Positions 46,024 through 53,640 of a stretch of DNA of 64,000 bases are shown piece by piece. The notes below the pieces were generated by a model. The model ran no database searches and had not been told where the DNA came from. It worked only from the letters and a program-made list of their open reading frames with translations. The position numbers and the translations under genes are program-made. Source of the DNA: Brucella thiophenivorans (GTDB lineage Bacteria; Pseudomonadota; Alphaproteobacteria; Rhizobiales; Rhizobiaceae). The stretch spans positions 434,001 through 498,000 of the forward strand of contig NZ_NNRJ01000019.1 of assembly GCF_002252445.1 (NCBI RefSeq), given 5' to 3'. The first letter of the stretch is position 1. The number at the start of each line of letters is the position of its first letter.

Positions 46024-46590
46024 TTATTTCTTTTCGATCGTGGCTTTGATGATCTTGTCTGGGCTTTCAACAGAACCATTGTCGGATTCGCTACCCTTTT
46101 TGATCTTATCAACCACGTCCATACCACTGACAACCTTGCCAACAACTGTATATTGACCGTTCAGGAATGCGCCATCATTAAACATGATAAAGAACTGCGA
46201 GTTCGCTGAATCAGGCGACTGGCTGCGCGCCATACCGACCGTACCGCGCACGAAAGGTTCTTTCGAAAATTCGGCCGGGATATTTGGTAATTCAGAACCA
46301 CCTGTTCCAACGCGCGAACCATTATAGCCCTTGTCCACATTCCCGAACTTCACATCACCAGTCTGCGCCATAAAACCGGGAATTACACGATGGAACGCAA
46401 CGCCGTCATAAGCGCCTTCCTTCACCAGCTTTTCGATCTGCGCGACGTGCTTCGGCGCAATAGTTGGGTTCAGCTCAATTGCAACATTGCCATCTTTAAG
46501 CTGCAAATTGAGGGTGTCAGCAGCAAAGGCAGCGCCTTGAGAAAGCGCAACGATAGTAGCGGCAGCAAATGCCGAGCGAATGAATGACAT
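46024..46590 (-). CDS. Exported peptidyl-prolyl cis-trans isomerase (cyclophilin, PpiA type)
   Basis: A 188-residue cyclophilin with a signal peptide (SAFAAATIVALSQGAAFAA, cleaved around residue 23), hence periplasmic. Catalytic segments FHRVIPGFMAQTGD, MARSQSPDSANSQFFIMF and FLNGQYTVVGKV are intact. The end is Lys-rich (KIIKATIEKK). It lies 19 bases downstream of coaD and upstream of the cytoplasmic paralogue in the same direction, suggesting a coaD-ppi-ppi transcript that could continue into queA and tgt. Confidence 0.92.
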   Translation of the reverse strand: MSFIRSAFAAATIVALSQGAAFAADTLNLQLKDGNVAIELNPTIAPKHVAQIEKLVKEGAYDGVAFHRVIPGFMAQTGDVKFGNVDKGYNGSRVGTGGSELPNIPAEFSKEPFVRGTVGMARSQSPDSANSQFFIMFNDGAFLNGQYTVVGKVVSGMDVVDKIKKGSESDNGSVESPDKIIKATIEKK

Positions 46591-46609
46591 GATAGAGAAA
46601 CTCCCTGAA

Positions 46610-47104
46610 TCAGGATTTGAATTTTGCTTCTAATGCTACAGCAACAGCAATTGGCACGAAGGGCTTTATATCGCCACCCATTGAGGCAATCTGACGAACC
46701 AATGTGGCGGTAATTGTGCGCACAGCCGGATCGGCAGGAAGAAAAACGCTCTGAATCTCAGGTGCCATCGTCCCATTCATGCCTGCCATCTGCATCTCAT
46801 AATCAAGGTCAGTACCGTCACGCAAACCTCGAACCATCAGTTTCGCATCATGCTTTCGCGCTGCATCAATAACGAGCGCATCAAAAGAAATAACTGAAAC
46901 GCGTTTTGCATCAGAACCAAGCAAAGCGACAGCACTCGCATCAATCAGCGCGACGCGCTCTTCAAAACTGAAAAGCGGCTTTTTGCCCGGATGAACGCCG
47001 ATAGCAACAATAACTCTATCTGCAAGGCGCAAGGCACCTTTCAGCACATCTATATGGCCATTGGTTATCGGGTCGAAAGAACCCGCGTAAATCGCGATCG
47101 TCAT
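46610..47104 (-). CDS. coaD: Phosphopantetheine adenylyltransferase
   Basis: A 164-residue nucleotidyltransferase of coenzyme A synthesis, joining ATP and 4'-phosphopantetheine to dephospho-CoA. The motif [16 protein letters not shown] at the start has the nucleotide-binding TxGH equivalent (TNGH), and the C-terminal [10 protein letters not shown] corresponds to the ISSTxVR motif. Length matches E. coli CoaD (159). It begins a run of genes in the same direction (two cyclophilins, queA, tgt). Its promoter must lie in the gap that also holds a small opposing frame at 47291. Confidence 0.95.
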   Translation of the reverse strand: MTIAIYAGSFDPITNGHIDVLKGALRLADRVIVAIGVHPGKKPLFSFEERVALIDASAVALLGSDAKRVSVISFDALVIDAARKHDAKLMVRGLRDGTDLDYEMQMAGMNGTMAPEIQSVFLPADPAVRTITATLVRQIASMGGDIKPFVPIAVAVALEAKFKS

Positions 47105-47290
47105 TTCTTCCAGCTAGCCTTTTCTCAACATATTTTCAACAACAACCACAATTGGAAAGAAATCAGAAACCAAGAAAACAAATATGAACCACCATTTCAC
47201 GACAAGTTCACAACCGATTTACCAACACAGGCGCAAGTTTGGTGCAACCTTTTTGCTTCTCAAGCGTATTTATAATGAAAGGATACCGCG

Positions 47291-47440
47291 ATGATGATAT
47301 TTCTCCTGGCATTATCCATGATGATAGCGATGGCTATATCAGCAATTATATTGCTTCTTGAAGAAAATGAAGCAAAGCGCCAACGCGTTCGTCCCGCCGC
47401 TTTCAGTTTGAGTGCCATGCGTAACTTGAGTTCGCATTAG
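47291..47440 (+). CDS. Possible small membrane protein, 49 residues
   Basis: A 49-residue frame, too short for standard gene calling, with an AAGGA ribosome-binding site 7 bases before the ATG. The first 23 residues (MMIFLLALSMMIAMAISAIILLL) form one membrane helix, followed by a charged linker EENEAKRQRVR and a short tail. A terminator hairpin with a T-run lies 50 bases after its stop, shared with gyrA. I recognise no family. The features fit a genuine small membrane protein but conservation is untested. Confidence 0.5.
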   Translation: MMIFLLALSMMIAMAISAIILLLEENEAKRQRVRPAAFSLSAMRNLSSH

Positions 47441-47489
47441 TTAGTTTTTGAGTTCCGAGATCGCCAGTTCCCTCCAGTCCTGGCATCTG

Positions 47490-47521
47490 AAAAAGGCCGA
47501 TGGTAAACCATCGGCCTTTTT
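47490..47521. terminator. Terminator after gyrA (bidirectional)
   Basis: AAAAAGGCCGATGG-taaa-CCATCGGCCTTTTT, a 14-bp stem with T-runs on both strands. It ends gyrA and could also end the small opposing gene at 47291. Confidence 0.93.
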
Positions 47522-47567
47522 GTTTAGCATATATAATCGCCCGATACTCCGTGCATCAGGCGAATTC

Positions 47568-50378
47568 TTACTCTTCGCCATTGGCTTCTGGTGCATCACC
47601 TTCAACAGCTGGCGCATCAGCCTCAACAACGCCATTCTCTTCATCGCTTTCCGTTTCGGAAATGCGTTCGACCGAAACGACCTTTTCGCCATCAGCCGTA
47701 TTGAAGATTGTGACGCCCTTGGTTGAGCGCCCGGCAATACGAATACCACCGACCGGCACGCGAATGAGCTGGCCTTTGTCGGAAACCAACAAAATCTGAT
47801 CGCTTGCTTCGACCGGGAACAGAGCAACCAGCTTGCCGATTTCGTCAGTCTTCGACGTATCCGTCGCGCGGATACCCTTGCCGCCACGACCCGAAACGCG
47901 GAACTCATAGGACGAAGAGCGCTTGCCATAACCATATTCGCTGACGGTCAGAACAGTCTGCTCGCGATCCTTCAGCTCCTGATAAAGCTCTTCATTCAGT
48001 TCAGCTTCGACTGCAATCTCTTCACCAACGACAACAATATCATCGGCATCATCCGCACCCTGCGCACGACGCTCGGCAATCGAGCGCTTGAGATAGGCTG
48101 CACGCAGAGAAGCATCGGCATCAACGTGATGCAGGATAGCCATCGAGATGACCTTGTCGCCATCTGCTAGATTGATACCGCGAACACCAATTGAGTTACG
48201 ACCTGCAAAAACGCGAACATCCGTCACTGGGAAGCGAATGCACTGGCCACCGGCACACGTCAGAAGAACGTCATCGAATTCGGTACAGGTATCGACCGAA
48301 AGGATTTCATCGCCCTCTTCTTCCAGCTTCATTGCGATCTTACCATTGCGGTTGACCTGAACGAAGTCAGAAAGCTTATTACGGCGAACCGTGCCGCGCG
48401 TGGTCGAGAACATGACGTCGAGGTTTGCCCAGGATTCTTCATCCTCCGGCAAAGGCATAATCGTCGTAATCCGCTCACCCTGCTGCAACGGCAGCATATT
48501 GATGAGTGCCTTGCCGCGCGATTGCGGATTACCGACCGGCAGACGCCAGACCTTTTCCTTATAGACAATGCCGCGTGACGAGAAGAACAGCACCGGCGTA
48601 TGCGTATTGGCGACAAACAGACGCGTTACAAAATCCTCGTCCTTCGTGGCCATGCCGGAGCGGCCCTTGCCGCCACGACGCTGCGCACGATAAGTCGCCA
48701 GCGGCACACGCTTGATGTATCCAGCATGGCTGACGGTAACGACCATATCTTCGCGGGCGATAAGGTCTTCATCGTCCATCTCAGCGCCACCGAGACCAAA
48801 CTCGGTGCGGCGTGGAGTAGCAAACTCATCGCGAACGGCAATCATCTCGTCTTTGACGATGGTCATAACGCGAATGCGTGAACCTAGAATATCCAGATAA
48901 TCGCGGATTTCTTCGCCAATTTTATTAAGTTCGTCCGCAACTTCATCGCGCCCGAGGGCTGTCAGTCGCTGCAAGCGCAGATCGAGAATGGCACGTGCCT
49001 GCTCTTCGGACAGATTATAAGTGCTGTCTTCATTGATCCTGTGACGCGGATCATCGATCAGGCGAATCAGTGGCGCCACGTCAGCAGCAGGCCAGCGACG
49101 TTCCATCAACTGCTCGCGGGCCGTTGCCGGATCCGGTGCACGACGAATGAGAGCAATGATCTCATCAATATTGGCAACCGCAATCGCCAGACCAACCAAG
49201 ACATGCGCACGATCACGCGCCTTATTGAGCAGGAATTTTGTACGACGTGTAACCACTTCCTCACGGAAGGCAACGAATGCACGCAGCATATCGAGCAGAA
49301 CCATCTGCTCTGGTTTGCCACCATTCAACGCCACCATGTTACAGCCAAAAGAAGTCTGCAACGGCGTATAACGGTAAAGCTGGTTCAGCACGACGTCTGC
49401 AACAGCATCGCGCTTCAGTTCGATCACAACACGATAACCATCGCGATCCGATTCATCACGCAGATCGGAAATGCCCTCAATACGCTTGTCACGTACCAGT
49501 TCGGCCATTTTCTCGATCATCGAGGCTTTGTTCACCTGATAGGGAATCTCAGTGATGATAATCGCTTCACGGTCGCCGCGCATTGGCTCAATTGCCACAA
49601 CACCACGCATGATGACGGAACCACGGCCCGTACTATAGGCCGAGTTAATGCCAGCGCGTCCAAGGATGATGCCGCCGGTAGGGAAATCCGGACCAGGGAT
49701 AATCTCCATGATTTCTTCCAGCTCAATGGCCGGGTTATCGATAAGCGCTATGCAACCATCAATGATTTCGCCAAGATTATGCGGCGGAATATTGGTGGCC
49801 ATACCGACCGCGATACCGCCCGAACCATTGACGAGAAGATTTGGAAAGCGCGCAGGCAGAACCATTGGTTCGCGCTCGCGGCCATCATAGTTGTCCTGAA
49901 AATCAACGGTGTCCTTGTCGATGTCCGACAGGAGGGATTCGGTGACCTTTTCCAGACGGCATTCAGTATAACGCATCGCTGCTGGCGGATCGCCATCGAT
50001 GGAACCGAAATTGCCCTGTCCGTCGACCAGTGGATCACGCAGGGAGAAGTCCTGCGCCATACGCACCAAGGCGTCATAAATCGAGGCGTCGCCATGTGGA
50101 TGGTACTTACCCATCACTTCACCGATCACACCTGCCGACTTTCGGTAGGGGCGATTGTAAGCGAGGTTCATCTCGTTCATGGCATGGAGAATACGCCGAT
50201 GCACGGGCTTAAGGCCGTCGCGCACGTCAGGCAGAGCTCTACTCACGATAACGCTCATTGCGTAATCGAGATAGGAGCGCTGCATCTCCTCAATAATGGA
50301 AATCGGTTCGATACCTGTAGGGCCGCTCGGGCCGCCATTCATATCTTCGGAACCGGGTGGAGGCGTTAGATCTGACAC
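47568..50378 (-). CDS. gyrA: DNA gyrase subunit A
   Basis: A 936-residue type IIA topoisomerase subunit that cuts and passes DNA to introduce negative supercoils. The breakage-reunion domain begins at about 24; the catalytic tyrosine is in [10 protein letters not shown] (near 138) and the GyrA box [10 protein letters not shown] is present, so this is gyrase and not topoisomerase IV. The C-terminal beta-pinwheel is followed by an acidic tail. In the quinolone-resistance region ([11 protein letters not shown], 93-103) the residue equivalent to E. coli Ser83 is Ala98, while Asp87 is kept as Asp102. It ends in a strong terminator. Confidence 0.97.
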   Translation of the reverse strand: MSDLTPPPGSEDMNGGPSGPTGIEPISIIEEMQRSYLDYAMSVIVSRALPDVRDGLKPVHRRILHAMNEMNLAYNRPYRKSAGVIGEVMGKYHPHGDASIYDALVRMAQDFSLRDPLVDGQGNFGSIDGDPPAAMRYTECRLEKVTESLLSDIDKDTVDFQDNYDGREREPMVLPARFPNLLVNGSGGIAVGMATNIPPHNLGEIIDGCIALIDNPAIELEEIMEIIPGPDFPTGGIILGRAGINSAYSTGRGSVIMRGVVAIEPMRGDREAIIITEIPYQVNKASMIEKMAELVRDKRIEGISDLRDESDRDGYRVVIELKRDAVADVVLNQLYRYTPLQTSFGCNMVALNGGKPEQMVLLDMLRAFVAFREEVVTRRTKFLLNKARDRAHVLVGLAIAVANIDEIIALIRRAPDPATAREQLMERRWPAADVAPLIRLIDDPRHRINEDSTYNLSEEQARAILDLRLQRLTALGRDEVADELNKIGEEIRDYLDILGSRIRVMTIVKDEMIAVRDEFATPRRTEFGLGGAEMDDEDLIAREDMVVTVSHAGYIKRVPLATYRAQRRGGKGRSGMATKDEDFVTRLFVANTHTPVLFFSSRGIVYKEKVWRLPVGNPQSRGKALINMLPLQQGERITTIMPLPEDEESWANLDVMFSTTRGTVRRNKLSDFVQVNRNGKIAMKLEEEGDEILSVDTCTEFDDVLLTCAGGQCIRFPVTDVRVFAGRNSIGVRGINLADGDKVISMAILHHVDADASLRAAYLKRSIAERRAQGADDADDIVVVGEEIAVEAELNEELYQELKDREQTVLTVSEYGYGKRSSSYEFRVSGRGGKGIRATDTSKTDEIGKLVALFPVEASDQILLVSDKGQLIRVPVGGIRIAGRSTKGVTIFNTADGEKVVSVERISETESDEENGVVEADAPAVEGDAPEANGEE

Positions 50379-50628
50379 TATTCAGATATCTTTCTCAACA
50401 GAATCGATAAAGTCACTTTATAGAGCAAATTGTCGCAAAACGCCAATTTCAAGCCCAATATGAGCGGCTAATTTCATACGTCTTATCAAACACTTGAAAG
50501 ATATTCACATAAACATCGCGCAATGATGTTGCCTGAACGCACGCTTTGCGTCGACCACACGCCTTTCATCGGCTACACTTAATTTTACAAATCAGGCAAA
50601 GAATAACGGCAAAAGGGATGAATTTAGC

Positions 50629-51258
50629 ATGGGGTTCTACGATACGGTTTTCAGCGCCTTCGTCACCCTGCTCGTTACAATCGACCCACCCGGCCTTGCG
50701 CCGCTGTTCCTAGCACTCACCCCCGGCATGGATCGCCACCACCGCGGTCAGGTTGCGCTGCGCGCTTCAATCATTGGCTTTGTTGTGATGGCACTATTTG
50801 CTATCGCTGGTGCCCAAATTCTTGGAATGTTTGGCATTACAATCGGCGCATTTCGTGTCGCGGGTGGCTTGCTACTGTTCTGGATCGCTTTCGAAATGAT
50901 TTTCGAAAAACGCACCGAAAGAAAAGAGAAAAGTGCCGAAGTTGCGATAACCAAGGATCATATCCGCAACATTGCAGCTTTCCCGTTAGCGATACCATTG
51001 ATTGCAGGTCCGGGTGCAATTTCAGCTATCGTACTGACGTCCGACTCTTTTCAGGGACCAACCGAACATGCGCTTCTGCTGTTGGTTATATTTGCTTGTT
51101 TGCTGATCACCTATATCGTTCTGCTGCTAGCAGATCGCGTAGACCGGTTTTTGGGTGAGACAGGCCGCTCAATTTTGACGCGCTTGCTGGGCGTTATACT
51201 CGCAGCACTGGCTGTTCAATTCGTTGCAGATGGCATCAAAACTCTCATCAACGGATAG
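50629..51258 (+). CDS. MarC-family integral membrane protein
   Basis: A 209-residue inner-membrane protein with six hydrophobic segments: about 7-30, 44-65, 68-86, 112-136, 143-165 and 185-205. Family blocks: VTLLVTIDPPGLAPLFLALT at the start, GAFRVAGGLLLFWIAFEM, and AFPLAIPLIAGPGAISAIVL. The MarC family was once linked to multiple antibiotic resistance, but its transport role is not established. A cytoplasmic charged loop (EKRTERKEKSAE) lies after segment 3. It is divergent from gyrA and convergent with phnN, with a mosaic repeat in the gap. Confidence 0.9.
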   Translation: MGFYDTVFSAFVTLLVTIDPPGLAPLFLALTPGMDRHHRGQVALRASIIGFVVMALFAIAGAQILGMFGITIGAFRVAGGLLLFWIAFEMIFEKRTERKEKSAEVAITKDHIRNIAAFPLAIPLIAGPGAISAIVLTSDSFQGPTEHALLLLVIFACLLITYIVLLLADRVDRFLGETGRSILTRLLGVILAALAVQFVADGIKTLING

Positions 51259-51305
51259 GCGCAAACACTCTCATAAATTTATATTTTACTTGAAGAAAAT
51301 AAATT

Positions 51306-51407
51306 AGAGCGCATCCCGAAAAGTGTGAAACGGTTTTGGGTAAAGATGCGCGTTAAAACAAATAATTAGAGCGCCGATCTGATCCAATCAGATCGAAATG
51401 CGCTCTA
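51306..51407. repeat. Complete mosaic repeat: core plus palindrome
   Basis: The core (51306-51352, GAGCGCATCCCGAAAAGTG...AAGATGCGCG) is followed by a palindrome (51367-51407) with TAGAGCGC and GCGCTCTA arms and the centre GATCTGAT-cca-ATCAGATC. It fills the gap between convergent marC-like and phnN genes, and its right arm contains the phnN stop codon (51405-51407). Confidence 0.85.
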
Positions 51408-51986
51408 AATTTCTGGTTTAGAAGAGACTATCATCAAGTGCTGGATGAAGGTTTCAACGGATTTCGCGACAACTCCGGAATTATCGATCATTACAACGTC
51501 ATCAGCATGATTATCGAAGCGAACCTCTCGTGCCAGTCGCTTTTCGATCTCTTCGCGTGTCTCCCGCCCGCGCGAGGCCAGCCGCTCAGCCAGCACTGAT
51601 GGTTGTGCTGTTATCAGAATGATCGAACGCGATTGATACTGCCTGCGAATACCTGTCAGTACCCGACGCGACACATTGGCAATAACAACGCTCCCTTCTG
51701 CGAGCCTTGCATCCATCGAACGCGGCAAACCATAGCTCAAACCATGCGCCTGCCAATGAAGCGCATAAGCGCCCTCGTCTACAGCTTTGTTGAAAGCCTC
51801 CTCATTGAGACTATCGTGATCTTCAGTGCCCGGCATCTGCGGTCGGGTAATGACACGACGAACAAAATGAAAACGCGTATCGCCTCTAAGTATCTCACGC
51901 GCCGCGTCCATAATCGTATCCTTGCCAGCCCCGCTGGGACCAACAACAGCGACAAAACATCCTTTTGAATCATGATTTGCCTGCAT
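51405..51986 (-). CDS. phnN: Ribose 1,5-bisphosphate phosphokinase PhnN
   Basis: A 193-residue guanylate-kinase-like P-loop kinase that phosphorylates ribose 1,5-bisphosphate to PRPP, linked to phosphonate degradation. The Walker A is VGPSGAGKDTIMDAA (residues ~15-29), and VRRVITRP (in place of guanylate kinase's SxTTRxxRxGE) with HWQAHGLSYGLP separates PhnN from guanylate kinase. Length equals E. coli PhnN (185). It is isolated: no phn genes are in this window. The start ATG at 51986 has a weak ribosome-binding site; a TTG at 52007 is an alternative. The stop codon lies inside the palindrome of a mosaic repeat. Confidence 0.88.
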   Translation of the reverse strand: MQANHDSKGCFVAVVGPSGAGKDTIMDAAREILRGDTRFHFVRRVITRPQMPGTEDHDSLNEEAFNKAVDEGAYALHWQAHGLSYGLPRSMDARLAEGSVVIANVSRRVLTGIRRQYQSRSIILITAQPSVLAERLASRGRETREEIEKRLAREVRFDNHADDVVMIDNSGVVAKSVETFIQHLMIVSSKPEI

Positions 51987-52212
51987 CACTGCACACGCTT
52001 GCGGCAAAATATCAAAGTGAAAACAGCAATGCGTGAACAGTCACGAACCAGATCGGCAAATCTGCCAAAAGCTATTTCACTTCGTTCATCCATTCTCATT
52101 GCATCGGTCATGTGCTTACTGAGCAGTCTAAATCAAAAATCAGCCAAATTACATTAAATATAATAAGTTAAAACAGAAACTTATTATATTTTCCTCATCA
52201 ATCAATCCAACT

Positions 52213-52245
52213 AAAAAAGCGGGCGCTTATGGCGCCCGCTTTTTC
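52213..52245 (-). terminator. Terminator after ssb
   Basis: AAAAAGCGGGCGC and GCGCCCGCTTTTT form a 13-bp stem with a short loop; the minus-strand T-run of six follows. It starts immediately after the ssb stop codon. Confidence 0.93.
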
Positions 52246-52246
52246 A

Positions 52247-52777
52247 TCAGAATGGAATTTCATCATCAAGATCGCGCGAGAAACCGCCGCCACTGCCACC
52301 GCCCTGATTGGATGGGCCGGACGAACCAAAGTCACCGCCACCGCCACCGCCGGAATAATCCGAAACCTGATTGCGATTACCACCACCGCCGCCGCCAAAG
52401 GAACGCCCCTCACCGCCGCCTTCGCCGCGGCTATCGAGCATCTGAAGTTCACCACGGAACTTCTGCAAGACAACTTCAGTGCTGTAGCGATCGTTGCCGT
52501 TCTGATCCTGCCACTTGCGTGTCTGCAATGCGCCTTCGATGTAAACCTTGGAACCCTTCTTAAGGTACTGCTCGGCAACCTTGGCAAGGTTTTCATTAAA
52601 AATCACAACGCTGTGCCATTCCGTGCGATCCTTGCGCTCACCGCTCTGACGGTCACGCCAGCTTTCCGAGGTCGCAATACGCAGATTGGCGATCTGATCG
52701 CCCGAGTTAAGGCGACGGATTTCTGGATCAGCACCAAGATTGCCGACCAGAATGACTTTGTTGACGCTACCAGCCAT
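52247..52777 (-). CDS. ssb: Single-stranded DNA-binding protein
   Basis: A 176-residue SSB. The OB-fold covers residues 1-112 ([45 protein letters not shown]). A Gly-rich linker (~115-165) with GGGGG runs follows, and the tip DLDDEIPF matches the conserved acidic DDDIPF that recruits repair and replication partners. The ATG at 52777 has GGAGTAAG upstream; the open frame to 52810 is not coding. It is divergent from uvrA, as in E. coli and other alphaproteobacteria, with a shared SOS-type regulatory region. Confidence 0.96.
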   Translation of the reverse strand: MAGSVNKVILVGNLGADPEIRRLNSGDQIANLRIATSESWRDRQSGERKDRTEWHSVVIFNENLAKVAEQYLKKGSKVYIEGALQTRKWQDQNGNDRYSTEVVLQKFRGELQMLDSRGEGGGEGRSFGGGGGGNRNQVSDYSGGGGGGDFGSSGPSNQGGGSGGGFSRDLDDEIPF

Positions 52778-52987
52778 TGAAAACTTACTCCGGATCTCTC
52801 GCAAACACACAAGGAGCGAATTTTTATCCAGCTCAATGGTACCTGCTTTTAAAGAAGGGTCAAAGCCATACGCTTTGACCTGAAATTCAATTGTTACCTT
52901 ACAGCAGCCACCTCGGTAGCGCTCATGCTGGGAGGGTTAATTCACGCAATGTCCACAGAACTTTGAAGGGAATTGCGCAGAAATTAT

Positions 52988-53002
52988 GTTCTTGTTTTGT
53001 TC
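52988..53002 (+). promoter_or_regulatory. LexA (SOS) box, GTTC-N7-GTTC, near ssb
   Basis: GTTC at 52988-52991, seven bases, GTTC at 52999-53002: an exact match to the direct-repeat LexA site of alphaproteobacteria. It is 211 bases upstream of the ssb ATG. Confidence 0.65.
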
Positions 53003-53492
53003 AAAAAACAAGTACCATTTGTAATTCTATTCAAATTCCATCCGAAAAACTAAGGAAATCGCAGAGAAAAGCCCTGCCGCTCACTGGTTCTTAGGCGCGC
53101 AGGGCTTGGGGTTGAGCTAAGCTCTTATATCGACAATGCTTCGCCGATAACTCTAATCGGAAATCTGATTTTTGCGACCAGATCGCCGCGCATTTTCTAA
53201 ATTTTCTGCAATTACTCACATAAATCAAAAAAGCATCATTCCTTGCAAATGAAGCAGCTTTGACTGCAAGCAATTGTGCTTTCACCACGATGAAAGCTAT
53301 GCAACGTGGTCAGGTGGACTCATGCTCCTATCTCCCTGTTACGTTTAACTCTGCCGGTCAGACCTCTTTTCGACCTCGTTTTATCCCTTACGATGCCACT
53401 CTTTCCGGTGAGCATGAATAGTCTGCACCTGTCAGCAGTAACAGTCAACGCTCTTGCGTTCACATTTCGTATCGCCTATCAGAAGGCTAGTT

Positions 53493-53507
53493 GTTCGATC
53501 TTTGTTC
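53493..53507 (+). promoter_or_regulatory. LexA (SOS) box, GTTC-N7-GTTC, near uvrA
   Basis: GTTC at 53493-53496, GATCTTT, GTTC at 53504-53507: an exact alphaproteobacterial SOS box, 134 bases upstream of the uvrA ATG. SOS control of uvrA is established in related rhizobia. Confidence 0.8.
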
Positions 53508-53640
53508 CGGTGCTAAAACGCACAAAACAATTGAACACCCCTTTCCTTCAAAAGGGTTCATCCCCATATTGTGGAACGGCGCAACGTGAATTATTCGGCG
53601 CGACACACTCCACGACATGACGAAACAGGCAGGACGCGGA

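Larger units (their letters stand above)
52778..53640. other. Long ssb/uvrA divergent intergenic region
   Basis: About 860 bases with no convincing protein-coding frame. It holds two GTTC-N7-GTTC sites (52988 and 53493), one nearer each gene. The rest (53010-53490) shows no hairpin, tRNA or family signature that I can identify; an uncharacterised RNA cannot be excluded because the length is unusual for a simple divergent promoter. Confidence 0.5.

Noticed and set aside
49041-50369. A 442-codon open frame antisense to gyrA
   Set aside because: Shadow of the highly conserved gyrA reading frame; no motif or ribosome-binding site supports it.
51405-51986. Reading the phnN gene as guanylate kinase
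   Set aside because: The P-loop context VGPSGAGKD and the VRRVITRP segment fit PhnN; the guanylate-kinase GMP-binding pattern is missing.
52029-52157. A 42-codon frame between phnN and ssb with a short hydrophobic stretch
   Set aside because: No ribosome-binding site, atypical composition and no terminator of its own.
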